In this document: positions 29,919 to 38,594 of the stretch, piece by piece
Numbering within the stretch: position 1 is the stretch's first letter
Layout: the number at the start of each line of letters is the position of its first letter
NCBI GenBank assembly: GCA_934489895.1
Contig: CAKSST010000013.1
Location: forward strand, 1 to 50,589
Reading direction: 5' to 3'
DNA length: 50,589 bases
Origin: an uncultured Eubacteriales bacterium
GTDB taxonomy: Bacteria > Bacillota > Clostridia > Oscillospirales > Acutalibacteraceae
Position numbers and translations under genes: made by a program
Notes under the pieces: model-generated
The model's input: the letters and a program-made list of their open reading frames with translations, nothing else
What the model was told of the DNA's origin: nothing
Database searches by the model: none

Positions 29919-31036
29919 TAAACTTTTGCTCCCTTTCTGATGAAAAGATTGAAATCGGGAGAGCCGCAAAGACTGCGCTCAGTGGTGATGGTTACATCCT
30001 TATCGGCAGTGATATGCTTGATTTTTGCATTTTCTTCGACAACGGTATCCTGCATTAAAATACAGTTTTCGATCACAGCATTTTTGCAAACACGAACATT
30101 ACGGAAAAGTATGCTGTTGCGTACAACACCCTCAATTATACAGCCGTCTGCAATAAGGCTGTTCTCCGTTTTTGAATCGGGTCCGTAGCGGGTGGGCATA
30201 CTGTCGTGCGGTTTGGTATATATGGGACGTTCAGGATTGAATAGGTTATTTCTGACATCAAAGTCCAAAAGGTCGTGATTTGCTTTTACATATCCTTGCG
30301 GGCTGTCCATAACAGCCGCATAGTTTGTAATTTCATAGCCGTACATTTTATATTTTCCGATACAACGCCGGAAAACATCGCGCGAAAGGCTTGTGCCTCC
30401 GTGAGCGTAAGCGTCGGTAGCTAATTCAATAAGCAAATCTTTTAATATTACTATTATATCAAGACAGAAGTTTGTGTCAATACCTATTTCATTTTCAAGG
30501 CGGATATCGGTTATATAATTGTCTTTGTCAAGTGTAAAAGACATAATGTCACGGTGGCTTTGGGGCAAATTGCCGTGCTTATAGCAGAATGTTATATCGG
30601 CATTACTGTCTGTATGGGCTCTGAATACTTCGTTTAAATCAATATTGCTCACTACGTCGGCATCGCAAAGAACAGCGTACTGCATAGGTGAATTTTTAAT
30701 AAAGTCAATACTGCCGTTGAGTGAGTCTATATGTCCGATTGAATAGCCCGCTCCTGCAACATTAAAGGGAGGCAGAATATGAAGGCCGTTGGTTTTACGG
30801 TCAAGGTCCCACGCTTTACCGTTACCTAAATGGTCCATCAAAGAACGGTAATTCATCTGTGTCATTACGGCAACGCGGGAAACGCCCGCGTTTACAAGGT
30901 TAGAGATAGAAAAGTCTATAAGACGGTAGCGTGAGCCAAAAGGAATAGATGCCATATTGCGAACAGAAGTAAGTTCATTAATAAGGTCATCGTGAACGTT
31001 GGCAAAAACTATGCCGAAAACATCATTTGCTCTCAT
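29918..31036 (-). CDS. glgD: GlgD, ADP-glucose pyrophosphorylase regulatory-type subunit
   Basis: A 372-residue paralogue of GlgC typical of Firmicutes, which forms an active complex with it. The start RANDVFGIVFANVHDDLINELT lacks the GGxGxRL nucleotide loop, as expected for GlgD; IPFGSRYRLIDFSISNLVNAGV and the C-terminal left-handed beta-helix repeats (SLIADGCIIEGVVRNSILFRNVRV) are kept. ATG 31036 overlaps the glgC stop by 4 bases. Confidence 0.96.
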   Translation of the reverse strand: MRANDVFGIVFANVHDDLINELTSVRNMASIPFGSRYRLIDFSISNLVNAGVSRVAVMTQMNYRSLMDHLGNGKAWDLDRKTNGLHILPPFNVAGAGYSIGHIDSLNGSIDFIKNSPMQYAVLCDADVVSNIDLNEVFRAHTDSNADITFCYKHGNLPQSHRDIMSFTLDKDNYITDIRLENEIGIDTNFCLDIIVILKDLLIELATDAYAHGGTSLSRDVFRRCIGKYKMYGYEITNYAAVMDSPQGYVKANHDLLDFDVRNNLFNPERPIYTKPHDSMPTRYGPDSKTENSLIADGCIIEGVVRNSILFRNVRVCKNAVIENCILMQDTVVEENAKIKHITADKDVTITTERSLCGSPDFNLFIRKGAKV

Positions 31037-32250
31037 ACAGTTTCGCCCTCCTTAACACTTTGTGTTATCATTGTTTTGGCTTTTACTTTGGCATTTTTGC
31101 CTATTGTAAGACCTTCGCCAACCACCGCAACATCCCACTGGCCGCGGTCTTTAAACGATTCAGGATTTTCGCCTACAGTTGCTCCGCTTTCAATAACTGA
31201 ATTTTCGGCAATTATTGCATACTGCACAACGGCACCGCTTTTAATTACCGCACCCGGCATAATAAGCGAATATCCCACCTTAGCCCCTTTTTCAATAGTA
31301 ACATTATTAAATATAACTGAATAATCTATGCTGCCTAAGATGTTGCAACCCTCGGTGATGAGGGAGTTCTCAACAACCGCGTCAGGCCCTATATACTGCG
31401 GAGGCAGATTTTGTGTGCCTGAATATATTCTCCAGTCTCTGTCGGCAAGGTTGAGTTCAACAGCGGGATTAAGCAAATCTAGATTTGATTCCCAAAGAGA
31501 ACCAATAGTACCAACATCCTTCCAATATCCCTCAAAGGCATAAGCCATAAGCTTTTGCTCGCTTTTCAGCATTGCGGGAATAATATTTTTGCCGAAATCG
31601 TTTGAAGAAGCAGGGTCCTGCTCGTCAGCGCATAAAAACTCACGCAGTTTTTGCCATTTGAAAACGTAAATGCCCATTGAAGCCAAATCGCTTTTTGGGT
31701 TTTTAGGTTTTTCTTCAAACTCATAAACTCTGCCGTCTTCGGATGTGTTCATAATACCAAAACGGGAGGCTTCTTCCATAGGCACTTTAAATACCGCAAT
31801 CGTGCAGTCGGCATCGTTCTTTTCGTGCTCGCTCAGCATTTTTGAATAATCCATCTTATAAATATGGTCACCTGACAGAATAAGAACATGCCCAGGGTTA
31901 TAACGCTCAATAAAGCGCATATTCTGATACACAGCGTTAGCTGTTCCCTTAAACCAGTCGGCGCCTTGATTGCGCTGATAAGGCGAAAGCACGTGAACAC
32001 CGCCGTCAACACGGTCAAGGTCCCAAGGTTTACCGCTGCCGATATATTCGTTAAGCTCAAGCGGCTGGTACTGTGTTACAACACCGACAACATTTATACC
32101 GGAATTTGCACAGTTAGACAAGGCAAAGTCAATAATCCTGTACTTGCCGCCGTAAGGAACGGCGGGTTTTGCAATGTTGCGCGTTAATACACCTAAACGG
32201 CTGCCCTGACCTCCTGCTAAAAGAATAGCAACGCATTTTGTTTTTTTCAT
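31033..32250 (-). CDS. glgC: GlgC, glucose-1-phosphate adenylyltransferase
   Basis: A 405-residue catalytic subunit that makes ADP-glucose from ATP and glucose-1-phosphate, the committed step of glycogen synthesis. AILLAGGQGSRLGVLT (nucleotide loop), KPAVPYGGKYRIIDFALSN, the GTANAVYQN active-site loop, ILSGDHIYKMDY, VYEFEEKPKNPKSD with the glucose-1-phosphate Lys, then beta-helix repeats. ATG 32250 has AAGGTG 8 bases upstream; an in-frame start three codons earlier is less likely. First gene of the operon. Confidence 0.97.
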   Translation of the reverse strand: MKKTKCVAILLAGGQGSRLGVLTRNIAKPAVPYGGKYRIIDFALSNCANSGINVVGVVTQYQPLELNEYIGSGKPWDLDRVDGGVHVLSPYQRNQGADWFKGTANAVYQNMRFIERYNPGHVLILSGDHIYKMDYSKMLSEHEKNDADCTIAVFKVPMEEASRFGIMNTSEDGRVYEFEEKPKNPKSDLASMGIYVFKWQKLREFLCADEQDPASSNDFGKNIIPAMLKSEQKLMAYAFEGYWKDVGTIGSLWESNLDLLNPAVELNLADRDWRIYSGTQNLPPQYIGPDAVVENSLITEGCNILGSIDYSVIFNNVTIEKGAKVGYSLIMPGAVIKSGAVVQYAIIAENSVIESGATVGENPESFKDRGQWDVAVVGEGLTIGKNAKVKAKTMITQSVKEGETV

Positions 32251-32259
32251 AGAATACAC

Positions 32260-32560
32260 ACCTTATTTTGCTTTTTATTCTCAAATTTTAACTAAACGGC
32301 GCAAAGAACCGAGAAATGCGGTTAATTGTACTGCGTTTGTTTTCATATGCGTAAAAACAGCCGATTTTTTAATCGGCACGGAAATAAACGGTATAAAAAT
32401 ATTATCTATACAATTAGTATTCATCTATTAATAATTTTATCAAATAGTTTAATGTAAATCAAGAAATTTTTGGCAAAAATAAAATAATCATTTAGAAAAT
32501 TATATACAAAATTTAGTAAATATATACAAAAAATTCCTTTTTTAGAGGTGAAGACATAAA
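32260..32560 (-). promoter_or_regulatory. long glgC leader with promoter and internal terminator-like hairpin
   Basis: On the minus strand TTGATT (32462..32457), 17 bases, TAAAAT (32439..32434) is the likely promoter, giving a leader of about 175 bases. Within it GCCGATT-AAAA-AATCGGC followed by TGTTTTT (32377..32352) looks like an intrinsic terminator placed before glgC. No known riboswitch class is apparent. The rest, 32463-32560, is AT-rich with no gene seen. Confidence 0.5.
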
Positions 32561-32600
32561 AATAAAGGGTAACGGCAAAATTTTGCCGTTACCCTTTTGA
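32561..32600. terminator. terminator of the 104-codon-frame gene
   Basis: AAAGGGTAACGGCAAAA-TTTTGCCGTTACCCTTT, a perfect 34-base palindrome; on the minus strand it is followed by ATTTTTAT. Confidence 0.9.
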
Positions 32601-32609
32601 GTTTTTGCA

Positions 32610-32894
32610 TTATTCTTTCAAAGCACGCTCAAGCCAGATAGTTGCAATATCCATTGCGGCAAACAAGCCGTTCTTTTTGCTTGATTTTACCACTCTGTCA
32701 TTGGGATGAGCCTTTTCGTCGGAATAAATAAGGTCAATACGTACATTATCGGAAAGCTCAATAGCGCCATCCTTTTTTGTGGAAAGTATTTCCATCATAA
32801 TGATATACTTTTCACCGCTTGAACCGTAATAAAGTATATTGCCGTTGCGTACTAACGGTCGGCCCTGATAAGTAAGGAATTCTTGTTGTGCCAT
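32610..32894 (-). CDS. small conserved-looking hypothetical protein, 94 aa
   Basis: MAQQEFLTYQGRPLVRNGNILYYGSSGEKYIIMMEILSTK...: a compact soluble protein with alternating strands and a C-terminal helix (FAAMDIATIWLERALKE). ATG 32894 has AGGAGGAG upstream, and a strong terminator follows, so the gene is real. It is divergent from rph. I know no function; the ending IATIWLERAL suggests a packing helix. The ten extra codons upstream in frame have no ribosome site. Confidence 0.75.
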   Translation of the reverse strand: MAQQEFLTYQGRPLVRNGNILYYGSSGEKYIIMMEILSTKKDGAIELSDNVRIDLIYSDEKAHPNDRVVKSSKKNGLFAAMDIATIWLERALKE

Positions 32895-32977
32895 TTTGCA
32901 GCTCCTCCTTGATATATAATACAATTTTTCACAAAAGTTATTTTAGCATATAGGGTAATAAAAGTAAAGTGCATTAA

Positions 32978-33006
32978 TTGACTTTTTTTAAAAGGTATTG
33001 TATATT
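32978..33006 (+). promoter_or_regulatory. promoter of rph-alaX
   Basis: TTGACT (32978-32983), 17 bases, TATATT (33001-33006). Confidence 0.7.
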
Positions 33007-33045
33007 TTTGTTAGTCAAATGCTTTGGCCGCAAGGAGATGTTTTT

Positions 33046-33765
33046 ATGCGTTACGATAACAGAGAGAACAATATGCTCAGAAATATAGAAATTATACCTG
33101 AGTTCACAAATACAAGCGGCGGCAGCGCACTTATAAAATGGGGCGGCACGGTTGTTTTGTGTACCGCGCTTTTAGAGGCGGGCACAATGCCTTTTTTGGA
33201 GGGCACCGGCAAGGGCTGGCTTACGGCTGAGTATGCAATGCTGCCGTCTTCCACACAGGGCCGCAAAAAGCGTGAAACCGCCAAACCCGACGGACGTTCA
33301 ACCGAAATTAAACGCCTTATAGGTCGCTCGCTTCGCCACGCGGTCGATTACGAGATACTTGGTGAAAATAAAATATGGATAGACTGCGATGTTTTACAGG
33401 CTGACGGCGGAACACGCACTGCGTCAATAACAGGTGCGTGGATTGCGCTGCGGATTGGTGTAGACAAATGGCTTAAAGAGGGCAAAATAATAAAGAATCC
33501 CATTGTGCATCAGGTTGCCGCCGTTTCGGTAGGTATAAACGATGATGTGTCTATGCTTGATTTGTGCTATAAGGAAGATTCTGCCGCTCAGGTGGATATG
33601 AATGTAATTATGGACGAGAGCGGTTCGTTTATTGAAATACAGGGAACTGGTGAGGAGCGCTCATTTACACAGGATGAGCTTTTGAGCTTGTTGGGTCTCG
33701 CAAAACAAGGCATAAATGAACTTTTTGAATTGCAGAACGAAGCTGTAAAAAGGTATAAAAAATGA
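33046..33765 (+). CDS. rph: RNase PH
   Basis: A 239-residue phosphorolytic 3'-exoribonuclease for tRNA 3'-end maturation. RYDNRENNMLRNIEIIPEFTNTSGGSALIKWGGT, AEYAMLPSSTQGRKKRE, GRSTEIKRLIGRSLRHAVD, and CDVLQADGGTRTASITGAWIAL are standard RNase PH phrases, with the phosphate-binding Arg of GTR. ATG 33046 has AAGGAG upstream; the longer in-frame start at 32998 lies over the promoter. It overlaps the next gene by ATGA. Confidence 0.97.
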   Translation: MRYDNRENNMLRNIEIIPEFTNTSGGSALIKWGGTVVLCTALLEAGTMPFLEGTGKGWLTAEYAMLPSSTQGRKKRETAKPDGRSTEIKRLIGRSLRHAVDYEILGENKIWIDCDVLQADGGTRTASITGAWIALRIGVDKWLKEGKIIKNPIVHQVAAVSVGINDDVSMLDLCYKEDSAAQVDMNVIMDESGSFIEIQGTGEERSFTQDELLSLLGLAKQGINELFELQNEAVKRYKK

Positions 33766-34901
33766 CAAAAAAGTTATATTATAAGGACGCATTTTTAAGT
33801 GAGTTTGAAGCAAAGGTATTATCCTGTGCTCATAAAGGCGGGAATTTTGAAATAATACTTGATAAAACCGCTTTTTTCGGCGAGGGCGGCGGACAAAGCG
33901 CCGATACGGGAACGCTTAACGGTATTGCGGTTATTGATGTATGCGAAAAAGAAGGAAACATTGTTCACATAACCAATAAGCCCATAGACGGACAAACGAC
34001 AGTTAAGGGCTGTATTGATATGGCCGTAAGGCTGCGTAAGATGCAAAACCATACGGGTGAGCATATGATAAGCGGCGCGGCTCATACTCTTTTTGGTGCA
34101 AATAATTTCGGGTTTCATCTGGGACAGGGATTTTTAACTTGTGATTTGGATGTTGAATTTACAGACGGGCAGATAAATGAAATTGAAGATACCGTAAACG
34201 GCTGGATACTTCAAAACCGTAAGGTTTATACAACGGTTTTTGAAAATCAAGCGGCGGTTGATATTGATTACCGCGCTAAAACTGAGTTTGACGGCAGTGT
34301 GCGTATTGTAACAATAGATGGCTGTGATTCTTGCGCCTGCTGTGCGCCTCATTTAAATTTTACGGGACAGGTAGGCATAGTAAAAATCATTGAAAGCATA
34401 AGGTATAAGGGCGGCACCCGCATTACCGCGGTATGCGGACTTGATGCGCTTGATGATTACCGTATGCTGTGCCGGCAGAACGGTACAACGCAACGCTTGC
34501 TTTCGGCAAAGCGCGAACAGACTGCAAGTGCAGTTGAACGCATTGCAAAAGAGCGGGACGATATTAAGTTTGAATGTGAAAAATATAAAATGCTTTATGT
34601 TACCGAAATTGTAAAGCAGGCGGTAACAAAGGGTGAAAAAACCGTGCTGCTTGAAGAAAACACCGATGTAAACGTTTTAACGGCGGGAATAAATGTTTTT
34701 TCGGGCAGCGGCGCAGTTTTTTGTAAAACCGGTGAGACATTATCCTTTGCTGCGCGCGGTGAAGAGAATAAAATGCAAGAGCTTATTAGGAATATAAAAG
34801 AAATACCCGCATCAAGCGGAGGCGGCAGGCACGGTTTTGTGCGCGGACGCATAAGCTTACCTTATAATAAAACAAAAGAGTTGTTTGAAAAATATTTATA
34901 A
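33762..34901 (+). CDS. AlaX-type alanyl-tRNA editing protein
   Basis: A 379-residue trans-editing hydrolase that clears Ser or Gly from mischarged tRNA-Ala. LDKTAFFGEGGGQSADTG is the N-terminal beta-barrel signature shared with AlaRS; the zinc ligands are H-x3-H in QNHTGEHMISG and Cys/His in CDSCACCAPHL. A coiled-coil segment (about 225-275) and a C-terminal DHHA1-like domain (AGINVFSGSGAVFC...SSGGGRHGFVRGRI) make it the long AlaX-L form. Start ATG 33762 overlaps the rph stop. Confidence 0.93.
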   Translation: MTKKLYYKDAFLSEFEAKVLSCAHKGGNFEIILDKTAFFGEGGGQSADTGTLNGIAVIDVCEKEGNIVHITNKPIDGQTTVKGCIDMAVRLRKMQNHTGEHMISGAAHTLFGANNFGFHLGQGFLTCDLDVEFTDGQINEIEDTVNGWILQNRKVYTTVFENQAAVDIDYRAKTEFDGSVRIVTIDGCDSCACCAPHLNFTGQVGIVKIIESIRYKGGTRITAVCGLDALDDYRMLCRQNGTTQRLLSAKREQTASAVERIAKERDDIKFECEKYKMLYVTEIVKQAVTKGEKTVLLEENTDVNVLTAGINVFSGSGAVFCKTGETLSFAARGEENKMQELIRNIKEIPASSGGGRHGFVRGRISLPYNKTKELFEKYL

Positions 34902-34912
34902 TACTTAATTTG

Positions 34913-34941
34913 TTGACAAAGTGGGAATAAGCGGATATAAT
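34913..34941 (+). promoter_or_regulatory. promoter of the T-box leader
   Basis: TTGACA (34913-34918), 17 bases, TATAAT (34936-34941), full consensus. Confidence 0.85.
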
Positions 34942-34954
34942 ATTAAATACATAA

Positions 34955-35225
34955 AGGCGTTGATCGGGATAAGTAGCAGTACAGTATCGTTTAAAGCGAG
35001 TGCGGGAGGGTGAAAGCCGCATAAAATTGACTTACTGTGAATAACACCCGTTAGCCGCAATCCGAAAAGCAACATTTGCTTAGTAGGTGCGCCGTACCGC
35101 GCGTTAAGCGGAAAGGGGTAAAATGCCCCGTAAAGTTGACCGTTTTTATAACGGTAATATAGGTGGTACCGCGAGCATTTTTTACGCCCGTCCTATAATT
35201 TTATAGGGTGGGCGTTATTATTTTT
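34955..35225 (+). promoter_or_regulatory. T-box leader, asparagine-specific
   Basis: The conserved T-box AGGTGGTACCGCGA is at 35161-35174. The Stem I specifier region GTGAATAACACCC gives codon AAC (35043-35045), asparagine, matching the genes that follow. The downstream terminator ACGCCC(G)TCCTATA / TATAGGGTGGGCGT plus T-run lies at 35183-35225; the T-box segment can instead form the antiterminator when it pairs with the uncharged tRNA-Asn acceptor end. Confidence 0.95.
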
Positions 35226-35258
35226 AATATTTTCCCGCTTAAGAAAGGAAAGTATGTT

Positions 35259-36629
35259 ATGAAACATATTGACATCAGCGCAATTTTGAGTAAAAAGGAA
35301 TTTTTGGGAAATACCGTTACGGTCTGCGGTTGGGTAAGAACGGCGCGTGACTCTAAAAATATGGCTTTTTTAGAGCTTAATGACGGTACATCGCTTAAGC
35401 ATTTGCAGATTGTTATTGAAAAAGCAAATTTAACTGTTGATGCTGCTGCAACACGTCTTGGCGCATCTGTAAAGGTTATTGGTGACGTAGTTGAGGGCAT
35501 GAACGGCGGCGTTGAAATTTGCGCAAAAGAAATTACCCTTATTGGAGACTGTCCTGCGGATTATCCTTTGCAGAAAAAGTTCCAGAAGCTTGAGACTTTA
35601 AGAGAAATTCCTCACATCCGTGTGCGGACAAACACCTTTAACGCCGTGCTGCGTGTGCGTTCGGTAATGGCAAACGCTTTGCATAATTATTTTCAGAGCA
35701 ACGGCTATGTTTATATAAACACACCGCTTATCACGGGCAGCGACTGTGAGGGTGCAGGTGAGGTCTTCAAGGTAACCACCATAGGTTATTCCGATAAGTA
35801 TAAAAATGAGCAGGAATATTATGCGGCCGATTTCTTCGGCAAGCAGGCAGGACTTTCTGTTTCAGGTCAGCTTGAGGGTGAAGTTGCTGCAATGGGACTT
35901 GGCAAAATATACACCTTTGGTCCGAGCTTCCGCGCAGAAAACAGCAACACCCCGCGTCATGTGGCAGAGTTCTGGCATATTGAGCCTGAGGTTGCATTTG
36001 CCGAGCTTGAGGATATTATGGAAGTTGCAGAGGATATGATAAAATCGGTTATTAAAGAAGTGCTTGACAAGTGTCCCGATGAGCTTGGCTTTTTTGAGCA
36101 GCGTTTTGAAAAGGGCCTTATTGATAAGCTTAAAAGTGTGGTTAAAAACGATTTTGCTGTTATGGACTATACCACAGCCATTGAAAAGCTTAAAGAGTCA
36201 GGCGAGGAGTTTGAATATCCTGTTGAATGGGGCTGCGATTTGCAGACCGAGCATGAGCGTTATATTACAGAGGAAATTTGCAAAAAGCCCGTGTTCCTTA
36301 CAAACTATCCCAAAGATATCAAGGCTTTCTATATGAAGCAAAACGATGACGGCAAAACCGTTGCCGCAACCGATCTACTTGTTCCGGGCGTTGGTGAGAT
36401 TATAGGATGCAGTGAACGTGAGGCGGATTATAATAAGCTGATTACTGTTATGAAGGAACGCAATATGGATATTTCAGCCTACGGCGATTATCTTGACTTG
36501 CGAAAATACGGCTCAGTACCCCATAGCGGCTTCGGCTTGGGCTTTGAGCGTATACTGATGTATGCCACCGGTATTTCAAATATCCGTGATGTAATTCTGT
36601 ATCCCAGAACGGTTAACAATATTAGATAA
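35259..36629 (+). CDS. asnS: AsnS, asparaginyl-tRNA synthetase
   Basis: A class IIb synthetase of 456 residues. The N-terminal OB-fold anticodon domain (GNTVTVCGWVRTARDSKNMAFLELNDGT) precedes the catalytic domain: motif 1 region LRVRSVMANALHNYFQSNGYVYINTPLITGSDCEGAGE, motif 2 FGPSFRAENSNTPRHVAEFWHIEPE, motif 3 SGFGLGFERILMYATGISNIRDVI. The SNT sequence after FRAEN fits AsnRS rather than AspRS. ATG 35259 has AAAGGAAAG upstream. Controlled by the T-box. Confidence 0.97.
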   Translation: MKHIDISAILSKKEFLGNTVTVCGWVRTARDSKNMAFLELNDGTSLKHLQIVIEKANLTVDAAATRLGASVKVIGDVVEGMNGGVEICAKEITLIGDCPADYPLQKKFQKLETLREIPHIRVRTNTFNAVLRVRSVMANALHNYFQSNGYVYINTPLITGSDCEGAGEVFKVTTIGYSDKYKNEQEYYAADFFGKQAGLSVSGQLEGEVAAMGLGKIYTFGPSFRAENSNTPRHVAEFWHIEPEVAFAELEDIMEVAEDMIKSVIKEVLDKCPDELGFFEQRFEKGLIDKLKSVVKNDFAVMDYTTAIEKLKESGEEFEYPVEWGCDLQTEHERYITEEICKKPVFLTNYPKDIKAFYMKQNDDGKTVAATDLLVPGVGEIIGCSEREADYNKLITVMKERNMDISAYGDYLDLRKYGSVPHSGFGLGFERILMYATGISNIRDVILYPRTVNNIR

Positions 36630-36642
36630 AGAGAGTGATATT

Positions 36643-37650
36643 ATGAGAAGCCTAACTATTCCTAAGGATTATTCATCAAAACTTTCGAGCAGAGAAACTC
36701 AGAAGGCTATAAAAAAGGTTAAAGAAATAGTTCAGCTTAACTTGTCACAGGCATTAAAGCTGGAAAGGGTGACAGCGCCCATAATTGTTACGCAGGAAAG
36801 CGGCATAAACGATAACTTAAGCGGTGTTGAGCGCACAGTTGCCTTTACAATGAAGGAAATTGAGGGTACGGCCGAGGTAGTTCAGTCACTTGCTAAATGG
36901 AAGCGCTGTGCATTGCATAAATACGGATATCCCGCCGGTGAGGGGATTTATACCGATATGAATGCCATACGCCGTGATGACAGCGTGGACAATATTCACA
37001 GCATTTTTGTTGACCAGTGGGATTGGGAGTCGGTTATAACCAAGGAACAGCGTAATACAGAATTTTTGTATGAAACGGTGCGCAAAATTGTTGCTGCCAT
37101 AGCAAGTGCAAAAGATGAGATTAATAAACAGTTCCCCGTTTTGAAGCATCAAATCTGCAGAGATGTTTTCTTTATTACCTCGCAGGAGCTTGAAGATATG
37201 TTCCCCGATATGACAAGTAAAGAACGTGAGAATATCATGGTTAAAAAATACGGTACGGTATTTATTTCGCAGATAGGCTGTAAGCTTAAAAGCGGTAATA
37301 AACACGATGACCGTGCGCCCGACTATGATGATTGGTCATTGAACGGCGACATTTTATTCTACAATCCCGTGCTTGACAACGCTTTGGAGCTTTCTTCTAT
37401 GGGTATTAGAGTGGACGCACAGTCTCTGATGAGCCAGCTTGAAGAGGACCAAAAGACTGACAGGCTGAAATACCCTTATCATCAGGATATAGTCGGCAAT
37501 GTTCTGCCCCTTACAATCGGAGGAGGTATTGGTCAGTCAAGGGTATGTATGCTGTTGCTTGAAAAGGCACATATAGGTGAGGTACAGGTATCTATATGGC
37601 CTGAGGACATGGTACAAAAATGTAAAGAAGCGGGCATATATCTGCTGTAA
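36643..37650 (+). CDS. asnA: AsnA, aspartate-ammonia ligase
   Basis: A 335-residue ammonia-dependent asparagine synthetase, a class II synthetase-like fold. VTAPIIVTQESGINDNLSGVERTVAFTMKE, LAKWKRCALHKYGYPAGEGIYTDMNAIRRDD, HSIFVDQWDWESVI and the closing TIGGGIGQSRVCMLLLEKAHIGEVQVSIWP are standard AsnA segments. GAGAGTG lies before ATG 36643. It is cotranscribed with asnS so that both asparagine supply and charging respond to uncharged tRNA-Asn. Confidence 0.97.
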   Translation: MRSLTIPKDYSSKLSSRETQKAIKKVKEIVQLNLSQALKLERVTAPIIVTQESGINDNLSGVERTVAFTMKEIEGTAEVVQSLAKWKRCALHKYGYPAGEGIYTDMNAIRRDDSVDNIHSIFVDQWDWESVITKEQRNTEFLYETVRKIVAAIASAKDEINKQFPVLKHQICRDVFFITSQELEDMFPDMTSKERENIMVKKYGTVFISQIGCKLKSGNKHDDRAPDYDDWSLNGDILFYNPVLDNALELSSMGIRVDAQSLMSQLEEDQKTDRLKYPYHQDIVGNVLPLTIGGGIGQSRVCMLLLEKAHIGEVQVSIWPEDMVQKCKEAGIYLL

Positions 37651-37698
37651 AAACAAAACGCTTGAGAGCTTTATTTTGGCGCTCAAGCGTTTTGTTTA
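37650..37698 (+). terminator. terminator of asnS-asnA
   Basis: AAACAAAACGCTTGAG(A)GC pairs with GC(G)CTCAAGCGTTTTGTTT. Confidence 0.92.
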
Positions 37699-37726
37699 CA
37701 AAAATATAAATTATTGTAATATTTCG

Positions 37727-37755
37727 TTGACTTTTGGTATAATATTTGCTATTAT
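37727..37755 (+). promoter_or_regulatory. promoter of the xpt leader
   Basis: TTGACT (37727-37732), 17 bases, TATTAT (37750-37755), about 33 bases before the aptamer. Confidence 0.75.
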
Positions 37756-37787
37756 AAACAAGTAAAATTTAACAGAATATTAATATG

Positions 37788-37940
37788 CCAATATAGTTTT
37801 GGGAAAAAGGTCCAAATGTTTCTACCGCAATGCCGTAAAAAAATTGCGACTATTGGTTGTTTTTTGTATTAATAAGGCTTTTAGTAGGTATATATTTTAT
37901 TGGCAGACAGACTTTTTTTTGATAAAAAGCCTGTTTTTTA
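37788..37940 (+). promoter_or_regulatory. purine (guanine-type) riboswitch with terminator
   Basis: P1 is CCAATA / TATTGG. P2 is TTTGG / CCAAA with loop GAAAAAGG. ATGTTTCTACC is the conserved J2/3. P3 is CGCAAT / ATTGCG with loop containing CCGTAAA, whose CC can pair with the GG of loop 2. J3/1 GACTATTGG has C (37850) at the ligand-reading position, so guanine/hypoxanthine rather than adenine. Downstream AGGCTTTT (37875) pairs with AAAAAGCCT (37924-37932) before a T-run, a terminator ahead of xpt. Confidence 0.9.
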
Positions 37941-37968
37941 TTTTTAAATTTTAGAGAGGGTTGGCCTT

Positions 37969-38541
37969 ATGAAATTACTTGAGGACAAGATTATATCTGA
38001 CGGCACTGTTCTTAGCGGTAATATACTGAAAGTCGGCTCTTTTTTAAATCAACAGCTTGATACGGTTTTCCTTACCAAAATGGGTGAGGAAATTAAGCGT
38101 ATATATGCAGCTGACTGTGTTACAAAAATACTTACCATTGAGGCATCCGGCATTGCAATTGCAACTGCTGCAGGTATTGTAATGGAGGTTCCCGTTGTTT
38201 TTGCTAAGAAGAACAAATCTGCAAATGTAACGGGTGAGGTTTACACGGCAAAGGTATATTCCTTTACACATAAAAAAGAATATACAGTTACTATTCCAAA
38301 AGAGTATTTAAAGTCGGAAGACAGAATTGTTATTGTTGATGATTTTCTTGCTAACGGCAAGGCACTGGAAGGTCTTATTGATATAATTAGGCAGTCGGGG
38401 GCAACTCTTGTGGGAGCTACTTGCGCTATTGAAAAGGGCTTTCAGGGCGGCGGTGACAGTTTGCGCGCCGAAGGTGTGCGCGTTGAGTCACTTGCTATCG
38501 TTGACGATATGAGCGGCGGCAATATCAAGTTCCGCAAATAA
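37969..38541 (+). CDS. xpt: Xpt, xanthine phosphoribosyltransferase
   Basis: A 190-residue salvage enzyme converting xanthine to XMP. MKLLEDKIISDGTVLSGNILKVGSFLNQQLD is the family N-terminus; ILTIEASGIAIATAAG and VIVDDFLANGKALEGLIDI (PRPP loop) are typical. GAGAGGG precedes ATG 37969. It is the first gene of a guanine-riboswitch operon that continues with the nucleoside importer. Confidence 0.97.
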   Translation: MKLLEDKIISDGTVLSGNILKVGSFLNQQLDTVFLTKMGEEIKRIYAADCVTKILTIEASGIAIATAAGIVMEVPVVFAKKNKSANVTGEVYTAKVYSFTHKKEYTVTIPKEYLKSEDRIVIVDDFLANGKALEGLIDIIRQSGATLVGATCAIEKGFQGGGDSLRAEGVRVESLAIVDDMSGGNIKFRK

Positions 38542-38594
38542 TCTTTTGTATGTAATTTCATTTACATAAAAATTAAAAAAGAGGAGAACAGAAA

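Noticed and set aside
33762..34901. Fragment of alanyl-tRNA synthetase
   Set aside because: It lacks the class II aminoacylation domain entirely but has an intact start, stop and zinc motifs, as expected for a free-standing AlaX-L editing protein.
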